From Chloroflexota bacterium (GTDB lineage: Bacteria > Chloroflexota > Anaerolineae > Anaerolineales > UBA4823): 7,571 nt of DNA. Below the pieces are notes generated by a model that worked only from the letters and a program-made list of their open reading frames with translations, was not told the DNA's origin and searched no databases. Both the position numbers and the translations under genes were made by a program. This document shows, piece after piece, positions 1 to 5,879 of this stretch. The DNA lies in contig JAAZNS010000391.1 in the NCBI GenBank assembly GCA_012798185.1, forward strand, positions 1-7,571, written 5' to 3'. Position 1 is the first letter of the stretch. Each line of letters begins with the position of its first letter.

Positions 1-19
1 ACATAACTACCTAATTTTG

Positions 20-137
20 CTAAAAATGAGCTGTCCTAAAAGTCGATTTTGTCATGTTGAGCGTAGCGAAACATCCCTTTTATATAATAAATAGACCCTT
101 CGCTTCGCTCAGGGTGACAGCCTACTTTTAGGACAGC
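20..137 (-). terminator. possible terminator of the degV transcript, formed by the palindromic element
   Basis: Read on the minus strand, the palindrome starts 73 nt after the degV stop codon, and its closing arm (GGACAGC) is followed within a few bases by TTTTT (complement of the A run at 23-27). A long stem plus a short U-run resembles an intrinsic terminator. The stem is long and imperfect and the U-run is short, so termination may be a side effect of the repeat. On the plus strand no T-run follows the stem, so any activity would favour the minus strand. Confidence 0.35.
30..137. repeat. 108-bp palindromic intergenic element with 14-bp terminal inverted repeats
   Basis: The ends are a perfect 14-bp inverted repeat, GCTGTCCTAAAAGT at 30-43 and its complement at 124-137. 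Inside it a second pair, TGTCA (50-54) and TGACA (115-119), is followed in each arm by a TGAGCGNAGCGAA core (58-70 on plus, 99-111 on minus). The spacer at 74-94 is AT-rich. Each core is flanked by complementary triplets, so each arm can form its own small hairpin: TGT/ACA on the left and CCC/GGG on the right. The architecture fits a MITE-like or REP-like non-coding repeat; no ORF lies inside. I see no convincing target-site duplication beside it. From memory, similar TGAGCGAAGCGAA strings recur between genes in Chloroflexota and some other phyla, but this window has only the one copy. Confidence 0.8.
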
Positions 138-210
138 CCCATTGGGTATATTCAATATCTGGGATAGCATTTACAGCTAGAAGCGCTTGTTGATATGGTT
201 GTCTTCCTGC

Positions 211-1062
211 CTATACAGGGAGATAAGCCAGCCCGACCGTACCCGGCCCGGAATGTACTGCCAGGGTGGGGGATAACGCCGATACCAATACTTCCACGCA
301 TTGGAAATGCTTCGTGAATTCTTCTTTGAGGATTTCAAGCTGGTCCATCGCCGCGCAGTGGGTGAAGGCGATCTTAATCCTCGCTCCCTGCCCCACTTTC
401 TCTTTGACGAGGTCTACCATTCTCATATATGCTTTATGCCGGGTACGGGCGGTACCCAGGGGTACGATGATGCCATCTTCCATACTGACAATGGGTTTGA
501 TATTAAGCAGGGTGCCCATCAGAGCTTGTGCTTTACCGATGCGCCCGCCCATGTATAGATAACGCAGAGTGTCATTGGTTTGAAGCATACGAGCTTTTGC
601 GGCAATTTCCCGGGCTTTCGCAGCAACTTCTTTGATTCCCAAACCCCGCCGGGCAGCCCGGGCAGCTTCGATCACCGACCAGCCGTGTGACATAGCAACC
701 TGTAAGGTATCTACGACATCGATATGCAGGTTGGGAAGCCGCTCGCAAACCATTTCTACCGCAGCTTTACAGGATTGATATGCCCCGCTGCCTTTAGAGG
801 TCATGGTAATGGCAACAATTTCGCGGGTGCGTTCTGCCAGTTTACGAATGCTATTGACATAATCGCCGGGGCTGGGGTTCGATGTGGTTGGCAGTGTGCG
901 GGCTGTCATTAAATATTGCGCAAACTCTTCTGGCTGGATATCAACCATATCCCGCAAGGTTTCATTATTGCGCATGATGTAATAAGGCACTAATTCGATT
1001 TGCAATTCCTCGATCAGATCCGCTGGAATGCTGGCTGTGGTATCGGTTATTATGGCGACCAT
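211..1062 (-). CDS. DegV family fatty-acid-binding protein
   Basis: Complete 283-residue DegV protein, the usual family length. DegV/FakB proteins bind a single fatty acid; in Firmicutes FakB presents it to the kinase FakA for phosphorylation, but many lineages carry DegV proteins of unknown partner. Visible family motifs are the N-terminal ITDTTASIP (5-13), TSNPSPGDY (60-68), SKGSGAYQS (89-97), GGRIG (172-176), LNIKP (186-190) and the C-terminal HSGPGTVGL (270-278) of the ligand pocket. There is no signal peptide or membrane segment, so it should be cytosolic. The ATG is supported by a strong GAGGAG Shine-Dalgarno (complement of 1071-1076), 8 nt upstream. It lies 82 nt downstream of the response regulator on the same strand, with its own apparent promoter, so co-transcription is only partial at most. 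No FakA/DAK kinase gene is in the window; the specific ligand cannot be read from sequence. Confidence 0.93.
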   Translation of the reverse strand: MVAIITDTTASIPADLIEELQIELVPYYIMRNNETLRDMVDIQPEEFAQYLMTARTLPTTSNPSPGDYVNSIRKLAERTREIVAITMTSKGSGAYQSCKAAVEMVCERLPNLHIDVVDTLQVAMSHGWSVIEAARAARRGLGIKEVAAKAREIAAKARMLQTNDTLRYLYMGGRIGKAQALMGTLLNIKPIVSMEDGIIVPLGTARTRHKAYMRMVDLVKEKVGQGARIKIAFTHCAAMDQLEILKEEFTKHFQCVEVLVSALSPTLAVHSGPGTVGLAYLPV

Positions 1063-1134
1063 CCCCTATTCTCCTCGTTAGTTGGTGATAGTATGATATA
1101 ACAAGAATGGCGGGAATGCAAGCGAATAGGGGAT
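1061..1134 (-). promoter_or_regulatory. 11-bp inverted repeat able to mask the degV start in read-through mRNA
   Basis: ATCCCCTATTC at 1061-1071 and GAATAGGGGAT at 1124-1134 are perfect complements separated by 52 nt. In a minus-strand transcript the first arm lies 10 nt after the response-regulator stop codon. The second arm covers the Shine-Dalgarno-to-ATG spacer and the first two bases of the degV start codon. Pairing would block degV initiation. A transcript from the internal promoter (start near 1086) lacks the first arm and would stay open. The repeat is seen directly; the regulatory role is inference. Confidence 0.45.
1093..1121 (-). promoter_or_regulatory. sigma-70-type promoter for degV
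   Basis: On the minus strand, TTGCAT (complement of 1116-1121) and TATCAT (complement of 1093-1098) are separated by exactly 17 nt. The -10 matches the consensus in five of six positions and the -35 keeps the TTG. Transcription would start near 1086, giving a leader of about 24 nt that carries the GAGGAG ribosome site and little else. Assigned by inspection only. Confidence 0.55.
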
Positions 1135-1144
1135 ATCGCTGTTA

Positions 1145-1798
1145 TTAATCGTTATTTGTTTCTACCAAGCCATAGCGGGCAGCGATCAATGCTGCCTGGG
1201 TGCGGTCTTCGACCCCCAATTTCGATAAAATCGAGCTGGTGTAATTACGCACTGTACCGCGGGTAAGATAGAGCTTTTCGGAAATTTCGGCATTGGTGAA
1301 CCCCTTTGCCAGCAAACGCAACACTTCCAACTCGCGTTCACTCAAGGAGTTGACAACCATGGTATCATTAGAAGTTGGATTCTGTGCGACAGCTGCCAAG
1401 ATTTTGCCGGCTACTGCCGGATCGATGTGTGATAAACCGGCAGCCGTATCTTTGATGGCTTTAATCAGATCTGCTCGGGGGGTGCCTTTGAGCAGGTAAC
1501 CGGCAGCGCCGCTGCGGATAGCGTCCAAAACCCATTCGTCATCGCCGAATGTTGTTAACACCAGCACTTTAATATCAGGATAATTTTGGTGAATTTCATA
1601 AGTTGCCTGGATACCGTTCATCCCCGGCATCTTTAAATCCATCAGTACAACATCAGGTCTGCTTTGGTCGATCCGCTGGAGCGCTTCTTCACCGTCATAG
1701 GCTGTAGCGATTACTTTAATTTCCGGGTCTGCGTTCAGGATCATTTCTAAACCATCACAAACCACTGCTTGATCATCGCATACTAAAACTCGGATCAT
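1145..1798 (-). CDS. NarL/FixJ (LuxR-type) response regulator
   Basis: A 217-residue two-domain transcription factor of the usual NarL/LiaR length. The N-terminal receiver (about 1-120) has the acidic pair D8-D9, phospho-acceptor D54 in VLMDLKMPG, switch residues T82/T83 and the conserved K104 in YLLKG. The C-terminal LuxR-type helix-turn-helix (about 150-212) begins with LSERELEVL and includes GFTNAEISEKL and the recognition-helix stretch TRGTVRNYTSSILSKLGV. All phosphorylation residues are present, so it should be a functional activator or repressor. The ATG overlaps the kinase stop codon by 4 nt (ATGA) and has GGAGC 7 nt upstream, so translation is likely coupled to the kinase. The divergent MacAB-type operon is the most probable target, with the palindrome at 3098-3111 as candidate site; that link is inferred from gene order. 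Confidence 0.95.
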   Translation of the reverse strand: MIRVLVCDDQAVVCDGLEMILNADPEIKVIATAYDGEEALQRIDQSRPDVVLMDLKMPGMNGIQATYEIHQNYPDIKVLVLTTFGDDEWVLDAIRSGAAGYLLKGTPRADLIKAIKDTAAGLSHIDPAVAGKILAAVAQNPTSNDTMVVNSLSERELEVLRLLAKGFTNAEISEKLYLTRGTVRNYTSSILSKLGVEDRTQAALIAARYGLVETNND

Positions 1799-3039
1799 GT
1801 TTTCTGCTCCATTGTGAGTTTGATTGTTGTTCCCCCCTGGGGAGGTGATTGAATTTGAAGAGAGGCACCCATTAATTCTGCACGTTCTTTCATCCCTTTT
1901 ATCCCCAGCCCCCGCTCATCAGGAAGCTTTTTGGGGTTAATACCTTTTCCATTATCGGTGATCGACAGAGTAACTTGCTTATCCCTGGATTCAAGATGGA
2001 CCGATAATTGGGTAGCTTGAGCGTGTTGGATCACATTTTCGAGTGATTCTTGTGCTACCCGGTAAAAGCCCTGTTCGATATCTGGGGGAAGATCATCTAC
2101 ATTCTCGGGAACATCGAGTTTTAATCCCAGATTTCCGCGGGCAGCGACATCCTCAGCTAAAGTGCGTATGGCGTTGGCTAATCCCAGTTCTTCCAGGGGT
2201 GAGGCGCGCAGAGCACGTAAAACCCGCCGGGTTTCGTTCAAGCCATTGCGGGTGGTGGTCAACATCTGCTCCAGTGTAGTTTTCCCCTTTTCTGGTATGC
2301 TATCCTGCCAGGTGGTGAGCACAGCGTCTAATTGCACAGCGATAGCGCTCAGGGTATGCGCCAGCGTATCATGCAGCTCGCGGGATAGACGGTTGCGTTC
2401 ACGGCTGATCGTTAATTGTTCCAGAGTGGCGGCGTGGCTGACCAATTTTTGATTGGCTTCTGATAATGCCTGGCGCTGCTGGCGCTGCGCTTCGACCAGG
2501 TGGTGGACTGTAAACCCGATTATGATGAATGTAACCGCGCGGGCGAACATCGTTCCATACGCAACCACTACTTCCGTATTGGAATTTCCGAAAAACTCGA
2601 TGAAATCAATACTGCTACTTATACCCAGGGCAATTTCGATCAGGATTGTACTGATGGTATAAATAATCACTGCCCGGAAATCGTACTGCCAGGCGACTAA
2701 AATCAACAAGATATACATGAAAGGTTGAATTTGTCCAATCCCTCTTTGTATATATAAATAATTTTGTTCGATGAGCAGGCAGATAGTGGCGTAAGCAATT
2801 CCGAAAGGAACATACCAATTTCCCGGAAAGTGTTCATGCTGAGGCAGGTAGAGGTAACCTAATAAGATTATTATATTGATGCCAGTAAATAATGGGACCC
2901 AGGATATAAAAGGTAAAAGGTTTATAGAACCGAAAATGAAGAAAAAGGGTATTATAGTGAATAGAAAGGCGGAAAATCGCAGCCAGGCATAAAAACGAAA
3001 TACCTGCATTAAACCAGGTTCGATACCATGTTTACGCAT
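1795..3039 (-). CDS. NarL/LiaS-type membrane sensor histidine kinase
   Basis: A 414-residue kinase. The N-terminal half is a membrane sensor with about six hydrophobic helices (roughly 16-37, 41-65, 75-97, 106-117, 121-141, 157-182) and no large extracellular domain, so the signal is probably sensed within or at the membrane. A short coiled coil (183-210) leads to the HisKA_3 dimerisation helix with SRELHDTLAH, where H223 is the phosphorylated histidine. The HATPase_c domain shows the N box ESLENVIQHA (N335), the G1 box TDNGKGI (D362) and the G2 region RGLGIKGMKERAELMGA (376-392). All catalytic motifs are present. It is the first gene of the minus-strand pair and overlaps the regulator by 4 nt. 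No clear Shine-Dalgarno precedes the ATG, but an extended -10 ends 6 nt upstream, which suggests leaderless translation. Resemblance to LiaS/DesK/VraS-type kinases suggests envelope-stress or antibiotic sensing; the ligand is unknown. Confidence 0.94.
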   Translation of the reverse strand: MRKHGIEPGLMQVFRFYAWLRFSAFLFTIIPFFFIFGSINLLPFISWVPLFTGINIIILLGYLYLPQHEHFPGNWYVPFGIAYATICLLIEQNYLYIQRGIGQIQPFMYILLILVAWQYDFRAVIIYTISTILIEIALGISSSIDFIEFFGNSNTEVVVAYGTMFARAVTFIIIGFTVHHLVEAQRQQRQALSEANQKLVSHAATLEQLTISRERNRLSRELHDTLAHTLSAIAVQLDAVLTTWQDSIPEKGKTTLEQMLTTTRNGLNETRRVLRALRASPLEELGLANAIRTLAEDVAARGNLGLKLDVPENVDDLPPDIEQGFYRVAQESLENVIQHAQATQLSVHLESRDKQVTLSITDNGKGINPKKLPDERGLGIKGMKERAELMGASLQIQSPPQGGTTIKLTMEQKT

Positions 3040-3045
3040 ATCTTC

Positions 3046-3054
3046 ATCATAGCA
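3046..3054 (-). promoter_or_regulatory. extended -10 element of the kinase/regulator operon, probably leaderless
   Basis: On the minus strand TGCTATGAT (complement of 3046-3054) fits the extended -10 pattern TGnTATAAT with one mismatch. Its last base is 6 nt before the kinase ATG at 3039, so transcription would start at or next to the A of the start codon. No good -35 hexamer is seen at 17 nt, as is common for extended -10 promoters. There is no Shine-Dalgarno, in keeping with a leaderless mRNA. Confidence 0.4.
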
Positions 3055-3082
3055 TATTAATGAAGCAGATGAAACTGATGCG

Positions 3083-3111
3083 AGTCATTAATTCAATATG
3101 ACTGCAGTCAT
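3083..3111. promoter_or_regulatory. candidate operator: 14-bp perfect palindrome plus a third half-site
   Basis: ATGACTGCAGTCAT at 3098-3111 is a perfect palindrome. The half-site AGTCAT occurs again at 3083-3088, forming a wider inverted repeat with ATGACT at 3098-3103. This sits in the 202-bp divergent region between the kinase/regulator operon and the exporter operon. NarL/LuxR-type regulators bind short inverted half-sites as dimers, so this is the best candidate site for the adjacent regulator. A weak plus-strand promoter candidate, TTGCCG (3112-3117) and CAGAAT (3136-3141), spaced 18 nt, begins immediately after the palindrome, a position suited to an activator touching the polymerase at -35. 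The palindrome is direct observation; who binds it is inference. Confidence 0.5.
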
Positions 3112-3127
3112 TTGCCGATTGCCGTAG

Positions 3128-3205
3128 GTGGTGACCAGAATCACTACAAAATAAAACCCGTTTCGGGTAAGATGGTCTTGCACAAGGAATGCCATCGGCG
3201 TGGCA
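3128..3205 (+). repeat. three short inverted repeats in the exporter operon leader
   Basis: Three small stem-loops follow one another upstream of the adaptor gene: GTGGTGA/TCACTAC (3128-3134 and 3141-3147, one G-U pair, 6-nt loop), ACCCG/CGGGT (3156-3160 and 3164-3168, 3-nt loop) and TGCCA/TGGCA (3190-3194 and 3201-3205, 6-nt loop). None is followed by a T-run, so they do not look like an attenuator. They may be secondary protein-binding sites or leader structure; each is short enough to arise by chance. Confidence 0.3.
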
Positions 3206-3223
3206 ATTGCTTGTTATATGCGT

Positions 3224-3231
3224 AGAGAGGA
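3224..3231 (+). promoter_or_regulatory. ribosome binding site fixing the adaptor start at 3242
   Basis: AGAGAGGA ends 10 nt before the ATG at 3242. A longer frame could start at a GTG at 3200, adding 14 residues, but that would bury this site inside the coding region and would put charged residues ahead of the MKKTALKK membrane-anchor start. The 3242 start is preferred. Confidence 0.6.
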
Positions 3232-3241
3232 TTTAATAGGA

Positions 3242-4687
3242 ATGAAAAAAACCGCTCTGAAAAAAATCATTTTAATTGTTATCGCAATAATTATCGTTGG
3301 GGGAGGCATTTTTGGTTATATTATTTACCGGAACGCTCAAGCAGCAAAAGCTGCTGCTGCCAGCATTGAAACCGCCAAGCTTACTAAAGGCGATGTTCAA
3401 TCCACGATAAGTGTCATTGGTACAGTGCGCGCCCGGCAGACAACCACCCTGTATTGGGAAACGACCGGGTCGGTTGAACATGTCAATGTAAAAGAAGGTG
3501 ATATGGTCAAGAAAGGGGATATTCTGGCGAATTTGGCGCCAGATTCTCTACCGCAATCGGTCATTACAGCCCAGGCTGAGCTGACAAACGCTCAACAAGA
3601 TTTGGAAGATCTTTATATCAAGGCGGAACAATCTAAAACCTCAGCCATGCAAAATATCGTAACATACGAAGAGGCTGTGCGGGATGCTAAATACAAGCTG
3701 GACAATTTCCTGGTGCCTACCAATCAAAAAAATATGAATGCGGTCGAAGCGGTAAGGGTCATGGAGGAAAGATTGGATAAAGCGCGCCAGGCGTTTGAGC
3801 CATACAAATTGGATCCTTTGGATAATTCGAGACGCAAACAGCTCAAAGAAGCACTTGACCTGGCTCAATCCGATTATGATGCTGCGGTAAAACGTTTAAA
3901 GTATGAATATGACTACGATGTTGCCCGAGCCAATCTAACAAAAGCCATGCAGGATTATGAAAAGTATAAAGATGGACCAACTTCTGGTGAAATAGAGGCA
4001 GCTAAAGCCCGGATAGCGGCTGCTCAAGCCACTATTAATACACAGTGGATTAAAGCTCCTTTCGATGGCATCGTGACTTACGTTGTCCCTCAGGTGGGCG
4101 ATCAGGTGGCTCAAAGCAGCTCGCTTTCCGATACCGAGGCTTTTCGAGTAGATGATCTTTCAAGGCTTTTCATCGACCTGGATGTTGCTGAGACGGATAT
4201 CGGGATGGTCTCTCCAGGGCAGGATGCCCTTATAACCTTCGATGCATTACGCAATAAAGAATATCATGGAAAAGTGGACAGCGTCGATATGGTAGGCAAC
4301 ACAAGCTCTGACGTTGTTAATTTTACAGTTACCGTTGAAGTGACTGATGCCGATGAATTCGTACGGCCGGGAATGACCGCCGAAGTGGATATTGTTACTG
4401 AAACGCGGAAAAATGTTTTATTGATTCCCAATCAATCCATTCGTATCGAAGATGGGAAAACTGTTGTATATAAAATGGAAGCCGGAGAATCCAAACCCAT
4501 TAATGTAGTTGTGGGCATTTCATCGGATGCTTTCACCGAATTGGTGGAAGGTGACTTAAAAGAAGGCGATACAATTTTATTGAACCCTGCGGCAGGCTCT
4601 GCAGCTGAAAGAATGCGCAGAATGTTTATTGGCGGCGGTGGCGGGGGTGAAGAAGTTGAACAAAGAGATGAAGGCGGTCAACCATGA
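3242..4687 (+). CDS. MacA/HlyD-type periplasmic adaptor (membrane-fusion) subunit of an ABC exporter
   Basis: A 481-residue membrane-fusion protein that would link a MacB-type transporter to the outer side of the membrane. It starts with a short basic stretch and one membrane helix (about 8-29), which acts as an uncleaved anchor; there is no lipobox cysteine. A first lipoyl-like half (about 60-100, with GDMVKKGDILANLAP) leads into a long alanine/charged coiled-coil hairpin (about 105-265), then the second lipoyl half with IKAPFDGIVTYVVPQVGDQV (270-289). A beta-barrel region (about 300-385) ends in VRPGMTAEVDI, typical of the family, followed by a membrane-proximal domain (about 390-450). The glycine-rich, acidic tail (464-481) is a low-complexity extension also seen in other Gram-positive or Chloroflexota-type adaptors. 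Its stop overlaps the ATPase start (ATGA). No TolC partner is nearby, consistent with a cell that exports only across one membrane, although a distant gene is not excluded. Confidence 0.93.
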   Translation: MKKTALKKIILIVIAIIIVGGGIFGYIIYRNAQAAKAAAASIETAKLTKGDVQSTISVIGTVRARQTTTLYWETTGSVEHVNVKEGDMVKKGDILANLAPDSLPQSVITAQAELTNAQQDLEDLYIKAEQSKTSAMQNIVTYEEAVRDAKYKLDNFLVPTNQKNMNAVEAVRVMEERLDKARQAFEPYKLDPLDNSRRKQLKEALDLAQSDYDAAVKRLKYEYDYDVARANLTKAMQDYEKYKDGPTSGEIEAAKARIAAAQATINTQWIKAPFDGIVTYVVPQVGDQVAQSSSLSDTEAFRVDDLSRLFIDLDVAETDIGMVSPGQDALITFDALRNKEYHGKVDSVDMVGNTSSDVVNFTVTVEVTDADEFVRPGMTAEVDIVTETRKNVLLIPNQSIRIEDGKTVVYKMEAGESKPINVVVGISSDAFTELVEGDLKEGDTILLNPAAGSAAERMRRMFIGGGGGGEEVEQRDEGGQP

Positions 4688-5367
4688 GTGATTGGGTTAT
4701 CGAAGCGAAAAACCTGACCAAAACCTACCGCATGGGCGAAGTGGATGTGAACGCCTTGAACGGTTTGGATATGCAGGTGGCACGCGGCGAAGTCGTATCA
4801 ATTATGGGACCATCGGGATCGGGAAAATCCACACTCATGAATATCTTAGGCTGTTTGGATAAGCCGACTGATGGTCAGTATTTCTTGGATGGGGAGGATG
4901 TTGCCAGGATGAATGATAATCAGCTCGCCAATATCCGCAACCGCAAGGTAGGATTTATTTTTCAAAGCTTCAACCTGCTTCCAAGATCATCGGCGTTAGC
5001 CAATGTAGAGCTTCCCTTGCGCTACCGTCTTTCCAACGGCATTAACCGAAAACAGCTGGCGAAGCAATCTTTGGAAGCTGTAGGCTTAGGGGATCGTTTG
5101 AATCACCGGCCAAATGAGCTTTCAGGCGGTCAGCAGCAAAGGGTTGCCATTGCCAGGGCGTTGGTAAACGACCCGGCGATTGTAATGGCAGATGAACCGA
5201 CCGGCAACCTGGATAGCAAAGCCGGCACTGAAATCATGGAGCTGCTGCTGGGCTTGAACAAGAAGTTGGGCACTACGTTAATCATCGTGACCCATGACCC
5301 GGAGATTGCCCGCCATGCCGGGCGCATTATCTATATCCGCGATGGCAAAGTGGAGGATCGATCATGA
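4684..5367 (+). CDS. MacB/LolD-type ABC transporter ATP-binding protein
   Basis: A 227-residue stand-alone nucleotide-binding subunit, the usual length for the MacB/LolD/FtsE group in which ATPase and permease are separate chains. It carries every catalytic motif: Walker A GPSGSGKST (42-50), Q-loop Q94 in FIFQSFNLLP, signature LSGGQ (146-150), Walker B IVMADEP (166-172) with catalytic E171, the D-loop NLDS (175-178) and switch H204 in VTHD. The family powers mechanotransmission rather than classic alternating access, moving macrolides, peptides, toxins or lipoproteins. Overlaps of 4 nt on both sides (ATGA) show that the adaptor, ATPase and permease are translated as one coupled unit. The ATPase is intact although its permease partner carries a nonsense codon. 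The substrate cannot be told from sequence. Confidence 0.96.
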   Translation: MSDWVIEAKNLTKTYRMGEVDVNALNGLDMQVARGEVVSIMGPSGSGKSTLMNILGCLDKPTDGQYFLDGEDVARMNDNQLANIRNRKVGFIFQSFNLLPRSSALANVELPLRYRLSNGINRKQLAKQSLEAVGLGDRLNHRPNELSGGQQQRVAIARALVNDPAIVMADEPTGNLDSKAGTEIMELLLGLNKKLGTTLIIVTHDPEIARHAGRIIYIRDGKVEDRS

Positions 5368-5834
5368 AAATCGGTCAGCTGATTGTCGAGGCGCTGGAGA
5401 GCCTTACCGCTAATAAATTGCGCACTTCGCTGACTATGCTGGGGATTATCATTGGTGTAGCAGCGGTAGTCGCTATGCTGGCAATTGGCGCCGGTGCGCA
5501 AAATGCGATAAGTGAGCAAATTAACAGCATCGGAACGAATCTCTTGTATGTCATCCCCGGCGGGGAAGCCAATACTCCCCAGCCGCTTACCCTGGATGAT
5601 GCTGCTGCTATCGCCAATCCACAATATGCTGACAGCATAGCCGTTGTTGCTCCTATGCTGCAAGGGCAAATGATCGTTTCAGTGCCCGGCGAGAGCACCC
5701 GGCCCAGTTTGAGTGCTGTTACACCTGAATATTTCAAAGTACAAAACATCGAATTATCCGAAGGGCAATTGATCACGCAAGCCAACCTGGATAATTTCGA
5801 TCCGGTCGCCCTTATTGGAACAGATGTTGCTTAA
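5364..5834 (+). CDS. N-terminal fragment of the MacB-type permease (156 aa)
   Basis: As read with the stop honoured, this piece has the cytosolic N-terminal segment (LIVEALESLTANKLRTSLT), the first membrane helix (about 21-42, MLGIIIGVAAVVAMLAIGAG) and roughly the first two thirds of the extracytoplasmic MacB core domain, ending at LIGTDVA. It is well expressed in principle (strong GGAGG site, coupled to the ATPase), but it lacks the three helices that form the rest of the membrane core and so should not transport. An independent function for this half is not supported by anything visible. Confidence 0.6.
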   Translation: MKIGQLIVEALESLTANKLRTSLTMLGIIIGVAAVVAMLAIGAGAQNAISEQINSIGTNLLYVIPGGEANTPQPLTLDDAAAIANPQYADSIAVVAPMLQGQMIVSVPGESTRPSLSAVTPEYFKVQNIELSEGQLITQANLDNFDPVALIGTDVA

Positions 5835-5879
5835 GACCTTTTCGACCGTACCCAAAATTTAATTGGCGAAACAATTCGG

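Noticed and set aside
30..137. CRISPR array or attachment site
   Set aside because: Only one inverted pair is present, with no regularly spaced direct repeats, no cas genes and no tRNA or integrase nearby.
148..158. ATATTCAATAT near-palindrome
   Set aside because: Short AT-rich 5-1-5 repeat, easily expected by chance and not placed near a promoter or start.
3200..3241. GTG start adding 14 residues to the adaptor protein
   Set aside because: The AGAGAGGA site and the typical MKK-plus-helix start favour the ATG at 3242.
5375..5785. 136-codon minus-strand frame opposite the permease
   Set aside because: A shadow of the permease reading frame; no ribosome site or family features.
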